NCBI GenBank assembly: GCA_947623455.1
Contig: OX392536.1
Coordinates: forward strand, 8,737,282 to 8,801,281
Reading direction: 5' to 3'
DNA length: 64,000 bases
Origin: Mimachlamys varia
Taxonomy: Eukaryota > Mollusca > Bivalvia > Pectinida > Pectinidae
The position numbers and the translations under genes are program-made. Positions 11,970 to 22,757 of this stretch are shown one piece after another (position 1 is the stretch's first letter; every line of letters starts with the position of its first letter). The notes under the pieces were generated by a model that saw only the letters and a list, made by a program, of their open reading frames with translations, was not told the origin of the DNA and ran no database searches.

Positions 11970-12056
11970 GTTGTCGACTATTCGGACGATAGGCCCACTG
12001 AAACAATCTTCAAATTCCGGGAATCACAGAGGGGGACACCCTCTTCATGGCAGACG
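11970..12056 (+). other. Candidate exon between AG and GTGAGT
   Basis: An 87-base block of clearly higher GC than its flanks, preceded by TTGTGTCAG and followed by the strong donor GTGAGT at 12057. It is open as 29 codons with both boundaries in phase 0 (ending Thr-Pro-Ser-Ser-Trp-Gln-Thr). The sister block (31732-31826) keeps both splice signals but has an 8-base insertion near its 5' end, which changes the frame relation. It may therefore be non-coding or a decayed exon. No homologue recognised. Confidence 0.3.
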
Positions 12057-12524
12057 GTGAGTGATAAAACACTTATACTTGTAATGACGACGCTTTTTCA
12101 ATGATTAATTATGTTAATTCGATCTTACCCAATAAGTGATTTAAGTGGAAAAATAAAGCCAATTAGTTGTCGTTTCTCGTTCAAACGAGAGTTCGGCGTG
12201 GCATGCATTTTTTTTGAACCTTCATCTCACATTATATTCATACTCGTTTCGGGTTATAGTCCTATGAACCGAAACGGAACTTACTTGGTTTATTTAGTGA
12301 CACTGCAGCGCAAATGTTAATATACAGTGATACATTCAGCAATAACATAGGTGCAAACAATAGATTATAACATGCCTGATGAATGAATAAAACATAAGAT
12401 AAAATGTTAGCTTCAAAACCCATTTTATCCACTCATTATGGATTATTGTTTACATATGACAACTTGAAAGAAATAAACAGGCCATTTTCCGACTCAAGTT
12501 AATTCTGTGTTTTTGAAAGTTTAA

Positions 12525-13019
12525 CTAGGTGGACAGATTGGTCGAGTGGTTAACACTCCGGCTTTCCATGCAGGCGGCCGGGGTTCGATCCCTGATATTG
12601 TCATACGCATGGAACATTCAGTATTTTTCTCCCGCCCACACAACTCCGGTGGAGTATAAAATGGTCTGGGGTTGTTGTTGCAGTATCTGTGCTATAGCAT
12701 TCAAGTGAGGTGGCACTCTAAAAGATGCTGTTGGAAACACGGTCCCACTACAAACAGAACACAATTCATCTCCAGCACACACACATACATATACACACAT
12801 ATGGAGATATTAGCCAGGTGGTATAGGACAAGTAGTTAGCCTGATAAGGCAGCTCCTGCGAACTCCTCAGAATTGTAAATGATCGAATTTGTGCATTATG
12901 TGTTAATTGTATTAATTGTATGATAATTGTATCGGTATGTACTGTAAAGCGCTTTAAAGTGGCTTATGTTAGCAAGATAGGGCACTATATCAAATGTTGT
13001 ATATTATTATATTATTATA
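12525..13019 (+). mobile_element. tRNA-derived SINE, type 1
   Basis: The head carries a perfect pol III promoter: A box TGGTCGAGTGG (12538-12548) and B box GGTTCGATCCC (12582-12592). A ~350-base body follows. The 3' tail has a GTAAAGCGCTTTAAAG motif and ends in ATTATTATATTATTATA, the usual form of LINE-mobilised SINE tails. Full length, about 495 bases. The copy at 32294-32788 is the same insertion in the sister segment. Confidence 0.85.
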
Positions 13020-14300
13020 GAGAGACAGAGTGCTCTAGTGTGCTTGTTTTAAAGGAGTGGAGGCATGGCCAGGATAGCATCTTAAACTTGTCTGAAGATG
13101 CGAATCTGTTTAGAAAAACAATGTTTCTGTACTCGGCTGACAAAGTAATAAATTTACTGTAACATCCTCCGTACATTCACTTTAGCAGGTTGAATAGGGG
13201 GCTCCTGAGAAAGTGTAGTGGTATGCATCGTACACATCAGATCCATGACTTTTCTTTTGGTAAAGGCCCGTATTTATTTTGATGATCTTTGCTGTCCACA
13301 TATATGTTGTCTTACAAAGCTCACACAACATTTAGTACGAAAGCACTTCCTAAAATCCGTTTCTAAACTTCTGCATGTTTATTACAAATCCAATCAAAGG
13401 AGTAATGATTTCATTTGAAATAAAGGTCAAGTTAAGATTAATTCGACTTGCATTATTTGTTAGGTCAAATTAAAGCCGATTTCGGGTAAGAATGTGAATT
13501 TCATAAATTGACATTTTGTTCTTTCCTGTTTTTTTTTAACCTGAACAATTTGACAGGAATGGGCATGGAATTAGTATGCCTGTGTAGCGTTTATTTAACA
13601 GTTATATAGAGGCGTCTTTATCAGTTGATGAGTGTGTTCTTGATCATTTATAGAGCAGGTTCTTGATCAGTTATTTATTTGTTCGTTGATCGACAATGGA
13701 GCTGTTTCTTAATCACTGATGGACCGCTTCTTGGATCAATTCTTGAGTAGCTCTTTGCTCAGTTAAAAGTCGTTTCTTAATCCAATTTTGATGAAATCTT
13801 TATATCCTTTATCAATTACATCAATTACATCCTGTCGTTTATTTCAGTGATGTAATATTCTATATAAGCAGATCTCAATGATGTTATGGAATCGAAAATT
13901 AATAGCTCATGTCCCCTTTCCGTTCTGTTAAATTTTTATCTTGTTCGAGGCTTGGTTGCCTTGAATCATGCAAGAGTTAACATATTCAAAAATTCATCGG
14001 ATCCCCTGGATAATTCTTCTAAGTCAATCCGTATTTTTTTGTTTTATTTTTTCAATTTTTATGTATTTAACAAAAATAATAAAATATCATTGAACTTTGT
14101 AACGTATTTCGTGCTCTGCGGTCAATGACAATTTTGTGCATGTTAACATTTTGACTTAATAGTAACCTGATAATTCAGTATATTTTAATGTATTTGATTT
14201 TGCGCTTTCCATGTTTGCCATTGCCTGCTTAATCTGTCAAGTTTCCGAGAAATATAAACATAACCGGTTTACCAGGACCTTAAATAGTACTACAACACTT
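13020..14300. other. Unassigned sequence with indels between copies
   Basis: No gene recognised. Near 13660-13870 a run of degenerate CTTGATCA/GTTGATC-type motifs is present that is largely deleted in the sister copy. Confidence 0.5.
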
Positions 14301-14317
14301 CAGGGCAACGCTCTCAA

Positions 14318-14380
14318 GTCTATATATACACACACACACACACAGTTTACAAAAGCGGTTACAAGATGGCAGGTCGCAAG
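14318..14380 (+). promoter_or_regulatory. Candidate promoter and first exon (TATA, ATG, donor)
   Basis: A TATATATA box (14321-14328) lies about 45 bases before an ATG at 14366. The ATG opens five codons (Met-Ala-Gly-Arg-Lys) ending exactly at a GTAATA donor (14381). The sister copy (33980-34037) preserves the TATA, ATG, codons and donor, although the CA repeat between them has changed length. In phase with the block at 19528. A first exon with a TATA promoter is plausible; transcription is not proven. Confidence 0.4.
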
Positions 14381-14675
14381 GTAATATTGATATATTTTTA
14401 ATCATAATAGTCTGTGCCTTGAGTATATTTGGTTGTGTGTGGAAATATTATAGTCATGGTATATGAAATGGACACGCCAAACCATGTACATTACCAGGCT
14501 GTTCATACATCTAAACTCGATATGAGAGTATGGGCGTTGTATCTCTGTATATATCAACTCTAACTTGACTTTAGTCAATGTCTTTGGTAACGACATATTC
14601 GACCATATCGTAAAGGTTGTGTCTTTGCTAGTTTAATTTCTCGGAATATAAATGTTCTACTTTGTATGTAGCTTT

Positions 14676-14894
14676 ATTGATCAGAGAAACTTGGTCAAAT
14701 ATAAATCTAGAGTCGAAATTATTTGTGCAAAACGGTTTTATTTCACATTCAAAATGGCGTCTGATGGAAGATTACATAAAGGCTTAAATATTGCTGGTAG
14801 TAACGTACAACACAGACAACATAGAATCGACCAATCAAGTAGCTTTGCTTATCCGATCCTCAAGTATCACCTGCTCAATGGAGATGATGATTAA
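14676..14894 (+). CDS. Small open frame, possible terminal exon (46 codons from ATG 14754)
   Basis: From ATG 14754 the frame runs 46 codons, ending in Asn-Gly-Asp-Asp-Asp before TAA. The frame is also open upstream to an AG at about 14683 (TTGATCAG), in the same phase as the donor after Met-Ala-Gly-Arg-Lys, so it could be the second exon of that transcript. Between the two segmental copies the 141-base frame differs at only one position, a synonymous His codon; a few differences would be expected from the background. A possible poly(A) signal AATAAA follows at about 14925. No family recognised and the acceptor has a poor pyrimidine tract. Counterpart: 34411-34551. Confidence 0.35.
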   Translation: MDQRNLVKYKSRVEIICAKRFYFTFKMASDGRLHKGLNIAGSNVQHRQHRIDQSSSFAYPILKYHLLNGDDD

Positions 14895-15080
14895 TGTTAT
14901 TTAGATGTTACTTGAAGTTCAAAGAATAAAGTAGATACGTTTTCCTTCCTGACAACCTTCTTTACAGACACATTTCGTCTGGGGTAATTATACTTAATAT
15001 ATATGTATGTTTATTCCGCTGATTAATAAAAATATGTAGTTATTCTTTCCATCTGATCAGTGTCACAATATTTTCATATA

Positions 15081-15234
15081 CAATTTTACTCGAATACCAC
15101 TCATTTTTCGAACAGTTCGTTTTGGTCCAGACCGAGTCCGTACATACTCAATTAACCTCGGATTACTTGAATACCATATATTCCACGAACTATTGTCCAG
15201 GTTCCCAATAGTTCGAGTAAGTAGGGTTTTACTG
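15081..15234. mobile_element. pogo/Tigger-like MITE (~154 bp)
   Basis: Flanked by TA on both sides. The right end, read on the minus strand, begins CAGTAAAACCCTACTTACTC, the form typical of pogo/Tigger terminal repeats; the left end (CAATTTTACTCGAATACC) is a decayed partner. No coding sequence. Counterpart 34738-34891. Confidence 0.6.
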
Positions 15235-15299
15235 TAATGAATATATATTTAAAACATGCCTTTGGAAGTTGCTCCGTAGCTAAAAAAGATAAATCATGT

Positions 15300-15645
15300 G
15301 TTTAAGAAATATGTTATGGTCGGCATCTCGGTCTCTCTCGTGGAAAATATTCTACATCCTTGTATGATATAAATATGGACGTTTGTGAAAATGCGTATAA
15401 GTATGCCTGCCTGGTGTGATTGCGAAGTATGCCTCCTTTTTCTCTTTGAGGCCATGACATTTACTTTGATCTGACCTAGATTTACATGGTGGGTGTCGGC
15501 GATGAAGCAGAAGACGCTTACCCTTCCGGAACACCTGGTCTTATTATTTTGTTCTTTTCCAAGGGTCTCTATGATCATCTTTCCTTTGTTCATATTTTGC
15601 CCCTAGTTTTTTTTATCGATTTTGAGTTTGGTTCATGGTTTTGTT
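15300..15645 (-). repeat. Interspersed repeat family F, copy 1
   Basis: About 350 bases shared in the same orientation with 22190-22490 and partly with 22600-22680. Landmarks are GGAACACCTGGTCTTATT, TTTACATGG(T/C)GGG, TTTGTTCATATTTTGCC and ATCGATTTTGAGTT. Both copies give a similar short minus-strand reading (Leu-His-Arg-Arg-x-Pro-Pro-x-Lys-Ser), which suggests a common, perhaps formerly coding, source. Element type unknown. Confidence 0.5.
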
Positions 15646-17157
15646 GATCTTTGAAATTTTTGTGATCATTAAATGTACTTAAATTTTATTATAATTAAAT
15701 TGCCAGAGACCAAATAAATTGGACAAAAATATCTCCTTTAAGTTACATTTTAGTTGATTTGAACTTTGAGATTTTATCATTAGAAAGTTTAATGAATGAA
15801 ACAACCTTTAAAGAGGCATCACGGTAAAACTATATTTTTTTTATACTTATTTAGAATTATTGTATATATGAATTAAACGTATTATCTTGTGGAAAATCAA
15901 TGGGTGATTTACGCTGAAATATGTTCTCAAAAACATTAGTTAATTATAAAATAGGGGGAATCACTATTTGTTGATTAGGCCTAACGATTTGGACATGTAA
16001 TTGTTTTGCGTCACATATGATAACGCATGCGCATTACAAGCTACATCGATAAACAAAACAAATGGCTATCAGCGTGACCTACATGTAACTACCAAGCAAA
16101 CTGTAGCCGAATGCATGTAATGGTCAAAACATAACGCAAGGATTATATTACGGAAGTATAATAAGGGATGGGAAGTATTCAAGGGAGAAACTTACTGCCC
16201 CACTGTTTGCATGTTACTGTTTTCTTCTGTCTGACAGCGCGGCCGCGAGTACAAACAGCTTTGATTTGGTTTTGGGGCCACCCAAGGGATAACTCTTTCA
16301 TTCCTCTGTTACATGAAAAAACGTATGTAAAACATAAAGCTTGTTTTGTAATAATCCCTGTATACTTTTCCAGTAAAAAGGAATTATTGAATTATATTGC
16401 TGGACAGAAAGACCTTTTCATATACAAGATAAAATATATCGGGGAGGGGGGGTCTTTTGTTTACGTTGTAAAAAGCCGGTCTAGGTGCGACAGAGGTTAG
16501 AGTGTATATGGCTTCAATTTCGACAAACTGAATATATTTTAACCATCATGCGCGGAAAAAAATGCTTTTCATACCTAATCTATAAAATACGGAAGGTACA
16601 AATATTATCGGGTTGGGACCCCGGTATTTAATTTGATACGAATCAATATATATGCATAACTGAAGTCATTCATTAAAAATTTTAAAAAAATCCATATATA
16701 TGTATGTCCCATGCCTGGAGTTGTGTTGAAAATGTCAATGTACCATTTAAAATTGATTTACAAAAAGAAAAAAAAAAGTAAAATGAAAACGAAGCTATCA
16801 TAATATATTGAAATGGATAAAGTATTGGACAATCATATAAGTATCCCGAGTTCCAAATTTGATATACATGTATTCTACATGTTTAGTTTGTGGTGCGTCA
16901 TATGAGTGCACGGACATCTGTGATTTATAATTGTAAGTGTTAACGTATGCTGACGCTGAAAGTTAGATAGATTTTAGAAGAATATATAAATAGTCTGAAA
17001 ACAAAATCTTCAAGACATTGAGTTGTAAAAAAAAATTGGAATCATTTAATTTTGTACTTTTCAATGCATGCACACCTTTTATGAAACCATTCTAAATGAG
17101 GATTCGTGAATCTAACTTTTTACAGTAATTATAAGGTTTGCCCCATGGTTGTTATGA
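15646..17157. other. Unassigned AT-rich sequence
   Basis: No gene recognised. A 110-codon plus-strand frame at 16168-16500 is broken in the sister copy at about 36006, so it is not supported. A GCATGCGCAT motif (about 16026) resembles an NRF-1 site and is kept in both copies. Confidence 0.45.
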
Positions 17158-17217
17158 TCGGAAACCAAAATGACACTGCATTTAGACGTAAGAGTGCAGT
17201 GTCATGTTGGTTTCTGA
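17158..17217. ncRNA. Strong hairpin, 23-bp stem (small-RNA precursor candidate)
   Basis: Arms 17158-17180 and 17195-17217 pair over 23 positions with a 14-base loop (TTTAGACGTAAGAG). There is one G-U pair, and one mismatch in this copy (AAAATG opposite CATGTT). In the sister copy (36814-36873) the mismatch is restored to a perfect pair. The size fits a pre-miRNA, but a near-perfect stem also fits a tiny inverted-repeat element. Expression unknown. Confidence 0.4.
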
Positions 17218-17230
17218 CAATGCATGGTTG

Positions 17231-17264
17231 TATATATCCCGTACCCATTTGTACGGGATATATA
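17231..17264. repeat. Second hairpin, perfect 14-bp stem
   Basis: TATATATCCCGTAC (17231-17244) and GTACGGGATATATA (17251-17264) are exact reverse complements around a 6-base loop, only 14 bases after the larger hairpin. Identical in the sister copy (36887-36920). Confidence 0.6.
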
Positions 17265-18569
17265 AATGATGCAGAGCTGCCGACATGTATTTCTTCATAT
17301 AAATATCGTGTATATTTAACGTCTGATTATCAAAGTGAATGTGATTCAATAAATGTATACACAGACTTTGTCTCCGTTTCATAATCGGACGTATATACAT
17401 TACGCGTCCCCTCTTGGGCCCCTTCGTCAAATTGACCGAGAACGCTGTCACTTGACGCGTGATTATCGCTATTTTTATCGGGCTTTCTCGAGGAATGCAA
17501 TTTTGCAAGTGACTAATAAAGACATTTTGAGTGGACTTTGAATATTTGAATTACAGGAAAATGTAACTGGTAGGGAAGAACTTCACTGTAGGTTTTCCCG
17601 GGATGCCCCTTTTAATAATAAGTTTGATTACTCATTTCTCAATAAGTAAATTATAATGAAAGAATATTTTAAATTGTCATTCTGAATGCCACTAAAAATC
17701 TTTTACTATGTATTTTGTTCCTTTCATGTACTGAAACTGATACAAAACAAGAAGACATTTTGATGAATCATAATTTGATATACAAATGACATACATATAT
17801 ACACATTTTCGTAGTACACGATTTGAAATTATACAGAACTATTTTGATTTTACATCTAAATTCATAGTTTTAAAGATGTTTTACGCACCTGGCCCTCCTG
17901 CTCTACATTAATTAAGAATTTTTGGATTCCCACCGTTCGGCTCCTAGCATTACTGAAGTCCTAGAAGGACAAAACATCTGTATGAAGCAGTTTAATTCAT
18001 TTCTTCGGCAAACTGTATCTATTTCTAAATTTGAAAGTTCAAGCATATCTTATCTGTCGATACTATTCTTCTGATTTTTTCTAAACATGTATAAAATGAC
18101 GATATTAAAATTCAAGTAAAATCAATTGCACCTGTTTGACATTTATTAAAACTTGGCTTAAACTGACGAAGGTTTTAATCAAAACTGTCTGTATATAAAA
18201 TACCCCAAGGCCACGTAGTAAACATTAATATCTGAATGTGATACTAACAAAGCAGGGGCCCAATTTTTGCTGGTTATCACAAATAAGTTTCATTTTTGGC
18301 ATATACCTACCTTGTGATTGTTTCATCACGAACTGACATTATCGGTGAATGGTATTAAAAAGAACTATCAAGGATCACTATATCACACCAAAATATATTG
18401 CAAATGGTTAATAGCCAAATATTTCAAAAAAAAAAAAAATGATTGGAAAATTGGCAACAATTACTTAATATATCCTAAATCTACAATTTGCTGACTATAT
18501 CATTTTGCAATTATTGTATTATAACATCTATTGATATCGGTCGGGAGAGTAATAATTTTTGAACAACTT
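17265..18569. other. Unassigned sequence, partly non-homologous between copies
   Basis: No gene recognised. About 18076-18240 has no counterpart in the sister copy, where 37764-37945 holds unrelated sequence of similar length. A 108-codon minus-strand frame at 17182-17508 covers the hairpins and is most likely fortuitous. Confidence 0.45.
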
Positions 18570-18735
18570 CATTAATTTTGTACCTTAACTAAGGTACTTT
18601 TAGAAGTTGTACAAGTTTAAGGGGTCTTGAGAGTGAATATATCATCAATTTGTCGTAATTTTACCGAAAGTTGACCTTTGCCCCTTAAAATGTTTAACTT
18701 GCTCTGAACATTAGGACCCGGTCCCATACCTAGGA
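18570..18735. mobile_element. MITE-like element related to the 9071 family
   Basis: Contains ACCTTAACTAAGGTACTTTT and, farther on, CCCTTAAAATGTTTAACTTG and CTGAACATTAGG in the order seen in the 158-bp MITE. The termini are decayed, so the limits are approximate. Counterpart about 38280-38442. Confidence 0.4.
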
Positions 18736-19527
18736 ATGCACAGCGTCTATCGAACATGGTTAATACAAATACCGGTGATAACAGTCACATGTGTATGGCA
18801 TGTATTCTACGTAGGGTGATGAAGGAGATCCTAATGGTGGTCCGCACTGCATATGTACAATGAAATGTGTGGCCACCTTTACGGTAAATATGTTTGTACC
18901 GGTATCAATATTCATGTGATATAACAATTGTAGTTAACTTACAAAACAATAATATAGCTTTGTTTTTATATCCTACAATACGCTCCACATAAATGCGTTG
19001 CAGAAACACATGATACAAATACTTTGTCACAATAAAGCCGTTTAAAAAAACGTAAATAGGAGAGAATCCCGAAGGGTTAACAAACGTATAAGCTGAACTC
19101 AAACTAAAACACACTTTTTCAAGGGCGTTCTATATATTTTTTGGCGAGTGGCTAGACACTGTTTTCAGAAAAACCCACTTTTATCATATTTGTCAACTGG
19201 GACGAAATAATCAAAAACTAATTAAGTTCTTATTTAATAAACAAAGCGTCATAAACAAGCTATGTTGTAAAGCGTAGAACTTATCATTTAATAAAGTTAG
19301 TCCTTTATTTGACCAATACGATCGAGAAAACTATAAACTAGAATTATATGAAGTGTGTTTGCTTTCTGAAAAGTCTGCATAGAACATAATTACTTTGTCA
19401 ATTCATAGTTTTTTCAATAATTTTTTTTTGCCATACAGAGTTTTTATTTTGTGTTTCTGCTATCATATATGCATGTCTTATTTTATTCAATGTAGATTTA
19501 TACTAATGTGTGTCGTCCTTTTTTCAG
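18736..19527. other. Unassigned sequence
   Basis: No gene recognised. The minus-strand frame at 18905-19114 is extended in the sister copy by a single-base deletion, which argues against coding. Confidence 0.45.
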
Positions 19528-19601
19528 CTTTTATTGCGGAGTGCTAAAATTCATAGATTGTATCCCGAGGATTGAGATTTCTTTGTCTACATCATACAGG
19601 G
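19528..19601 (+). other. Candidate second exon (CAG ... GTGAGT)
   Basis: Preceded by a strong acceptor (GTCGTCCTTTTTTCAG, ends 19527) and followed by the consensus donor GTGAGT at 19602, giving a 74-base exon. In phase 0, matching the donor at 14381, it reads 15 codons starting Leu-Leu-Leu-Arg and then TGA. Between the two segmental copies the codons change only at Leu (silent), Arg to Lys and Glu to Asp. A stop ahead of a further donor makes a short leader frame or a non-coding transcript more likely than a finished protein. Counterpart 39235-39308. Confidence 0.45.
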
Positions 19602-21017
19602 GTGAGTGATTATTTTTCTTTCTCAATTTCCTAACGTAACACAAGCAAAAGAATGAACTTGATGCATCCCGCAATCGTCAATGGTGGATGCAATGAGGGA
19701 CGAAATTGGTGACGTTACTCCGGTTACACTGTATAAAGTGATGACGTTACAATGATCATGACGTCACAAAGACAGGTTTATCTTTTTTCTATCAAAAATG
19801 GGAATTTACTTGAAAATTATGGGAGAAAATGGTATCAAAAAGGGTATAAGTCTTTGCCAACAATCCTGATCCTGAGCAAGAGCTGTATTAACCAGTGACC
19901 CTACTCGCCGCCAGTGGGGAGTTGTCCCATTTGATTACCTATATCTAAGACACGGGATACTTGTGAACACTCTTTGATAAAATACTAAGATAAAGTATTT
20001 ATCTAAGTGTAATTATGTAACAGAATCGCTTGTTAATACAAAAACATATAAATATGGGGTTAAAATCCGTTAACGTTAACTATCCCAACTGATAATTGTC
20101 GATTTTGTTTTCAGTAATTTTATGTTGATATTTTAAAATGAGGATTTGGGGGGTGTCTCTGTCATTTATATAATATCAGGAATTTCCAAACGCTTGTGAA
20201 GTAACGAAATTTTCATTGGCGTATATGTCATTATACAGACGAATATAGAAACCTGTACTATTAAGACTAAAATCGACAAAACATAAGCAGATTTGCGCGG
20301 CAATACTGTCAAAATTTATAAACAACATTTTTCAGAATTCGGATACAACCCCATGCTTTTGTTGACTTTGAATATTGCCGAATTGATCACATGGCCATCA
20401 CGTGCCGTTTCTGTCTTTACTCACTGATTTGATCCTGATGGCCATGTTCAATTAAGGATTGGTTGTTATATTTTTGACATTCATTGTTGTATAACGTGCA
20501 TGTACATTGGCGCATCCGCATATTGAATGTTGAATATGTGGGTAAGCCAATGTTTGTTTCACACCAATAAATGTCAAAAATATGAAAACCAATACTTAAA
20601 TTTACATTGTTTTTGTTAACCAAAGCACAGTTAATGCAGACATATACCTATAGTATTAGTCAAAGCATGATTCAACGTCAGGGGAAATCTAGGCATAGAA
20701 CAGCCACCCATTGGCAGTGGAGCAGTATATCTCCAACGCTACAATTATAACGTCATGAGCATGATGACATCACGATGCCCTGATGTATGTTATTGAAAAT
20801 AGCATGCATTGGGCAAAGTAGCTTCATTTAGTCTTTGTTCAGTGGAAATAGAAATATATGAAAGAACACACATTTCGCTCCTGTTTAAAAGTCGCTTTAG
20901 TTTTGTTTGACATCTCAGTTTATAGATGTATTACCTACACAAATATTGCATGTTATATGCATAAACAAAAGAACTCTACAACTTCAATGTCTTTATTTCA
21001 CTACACATTATATATTA
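19602..21017. other. Unassigned sequence with a copy-specific indel
   Basis: No gene recognised. A TGACGTCA site sits at 19759-19766. At about 20424 the sister copy has an extra ~56 bases (about 40131-40188). Confidence 0.45.
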
Positions 21018-21325
21018 TTGTGGCACGGTGGTCTAGGGGTAGGACGCCGGACTCATGATCGAAGTGTATGAGTTAGAGTCGCTGTCCCGCCACTTGTGTT
21101 GAATCCTTGAGCAAGATATTTTACTCCGCTTGTTCCAGTCTACTCAGCCTTAAATGAGTGCGTGAAATGGCAGCACCAGTTCTAAGCACCCCAGGGATTT
21201 GAGAATGATATTAGCTGATTACTAAGGCCCTATAACCACGGACAATAAGTTGTGAACCACTTTGAGACGACATTTAAGGTTGTTACAAAACTGTACATAA
21301 GAAACTCGAACTATTATCATTATTT
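21018..21325 (+). mobile_element. tRNA-derived SINE, type 2
   Basis: The head TGGTCTAGGGGTAGGACGCC is A-box-like; the B box is decayed (AGTTAGAGTCGCTG). The body contains CTTGAGCAAGATATTTTACT and TTGTTCCAGTCTACTCAGCC, a central domain shared by many metazoan SINEs, and the 3' end has CCACTTTGAGACGACATTTA and ATTATCATTATT. Counterpart 40780-41088. Confidence 0.75.
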
Positions 21326-22189
21326 TAAATATAGTTTTTTTTTAGTCTTCACTATGATGTGCTTTTCATTTTGTGTGGTTTTCACATATTAAGATGATAA
21401 TCCTGACATGTTTGATATTTTTTTGCTATGCTGTAACATAGATATTTTGAAAACATCAGTAGATTATCACAGCCAAAAAAGTAATGATTTATTGAAACTT
21501 TGAATAATCTTACTAACAGATTGTGTGTATGTATAGTATATTGGATATGAGTAATTCGCAAGTTTATGGGATTTTTTCCGTTGTAAGTAAATGGAAATGA
21601 AACACTTTCGTTAATTTTTGTTTTTCAATCTCATTAGGGCTAACAAACTTATAACAGTAGTGATAGATAACGTCTTCTTTATGTTTGTTTTTTAATTTAG
21701 TTCCCCATGGATTTCATAATCTTAATATTATGTATTTACTCAATCATGAAAAGCTATTTATATATTGCCCTGCACATATATCACACAATTTAGCAAAATA
21801 TAAAAGAACCCATTGAACAACATATCACGTGACATGATTGTCCTTATAGTAATACACGAAGAACTGAAGACTAAACAGGACGTAAATGAAATTAGATAAA
21901 CAGGAAAACCCACTTCAGAAGAATCTAGAATCCAGAATCCAATGGCAACAGACAGTGTGTCTGATTCATTCCATCATATCCACCGTCATATATATGTTAC
22001 AGTGCAATGCTATAACACCGGCATCTGACCTTTCCCAATGACTTCAAATGCTTGACATCTATCAAGTCTATAGTATAGTGGAAATTGCGAACAGCTTAAA
22101 TTACTGCATTGTTTTCACAATCAACAAAGCATATGTTGTTCCCTATTATGTTATCTGTTTCAAACGCTTTGCAGAAGTGATATATTGAT
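21326..22189. other. Unassigned AT-rich sequence
   Basis: No gene or mobile-element end recognised; matches 41089-41952. Confidence 0.5.
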
Positions 22190-22490
22190 ATTGGTTTCAT
22201 TGATATTTTGTATATCTGTGTGATATGAAGATGGACGCTTTTTGAGTATACTCATTATTGTGCTTACTTGTTGTGATTGAGAATGATGAAACGGTTCTCA
22301 CATTGAGGACTTGACGTTTACTTGGATGTGACCAAGATTTACATGGCGGGGGTCGTCGATGAAGCATAATACGCTTACTCTTTTGGAACACCTGGTCTTA
22401 TTCGCATGTACTTTTATAGGGGTTCTTCGTGTAGATATTTTCTTTGTTCATATTTTGCCCTTAGTTTAATCGATTTTGAGTTCGGATTAT
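22190..22490 (-). repeat. Repeat family F, copy 2
   Basis: Same landmarks as 15300-15645 (GGAACACCTGGTCTTATT, TTTACATGGCGGG, CATATTTTGCCCTTAG). A partial third piece with TAATTTTGAGTTCGGTTCAT and TTTTGTTGACGCTTCGGTAT follows at about 22600-22680. Confidence 0.5.
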
Positions 22491-22757
22491 GATTTTGTTA
22501 ACGCTTCGGTATTCTCTTCTTTTTTTTTTGTCAATAGATTCTAACTCTGTTTTACACCTATAGCAGTATGGGGTATCTACTAATCCAGCCTTGTAAATTT
22601 TTCCTTTGTTCATAGTTTGCCTCTTGTTCAATTAATTTTGAGTTCGGTTCATGGTTTTGTTGACGCTTCGGTATAAATAATGATTGGCTCCGTGGCTCCG
22701 TGGTGTTAACAACTGTTGGGATGATATACATATGTATGAACAGGGATTTTTTACGTG

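Larger units (their letters stand above)
3429..22757 (+). repeat. 19.7-kb segmental repeat, copy 1
   Basis: Nearly everything here recurs in the same order and strand at 23137-42522. The offset is about +19,890 near 7.5 kb, +19,760 near 11 kb, +19,656 across 14-17 kb, and +19,765 at the right end, so several indels lie between. Identity looks like 96-98% by eye outside the indels. Homology stops abruptly after position 22757 (counterpart 42522). The left limit lies in the Gypsy remnant. A true tandem duplication and an assembly of two haplotypes are both possible. Confidence 0.9.

Noticed and set aside
12538..12600. Possible functional tRNA gene
   Set aside because: A and B boxes are present but the acceptor stem does not pair and a SINE body and tail follow.
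16168..16500. 110-codon plus-strand frame
   Set aside because: Truncated by changes in the sister copy near 36006 and carries no recognisable domain.
17182..17508. 108-codon minus frame present in both copies
   Set aside because: It crosses two strong hairpins and reflects duplication identity only.
18905..19114. Minus-strand frame, extended to 117 codons in copy 2
   Set aside because: The extension comes from a one-base deletion; no conserved boundaries.
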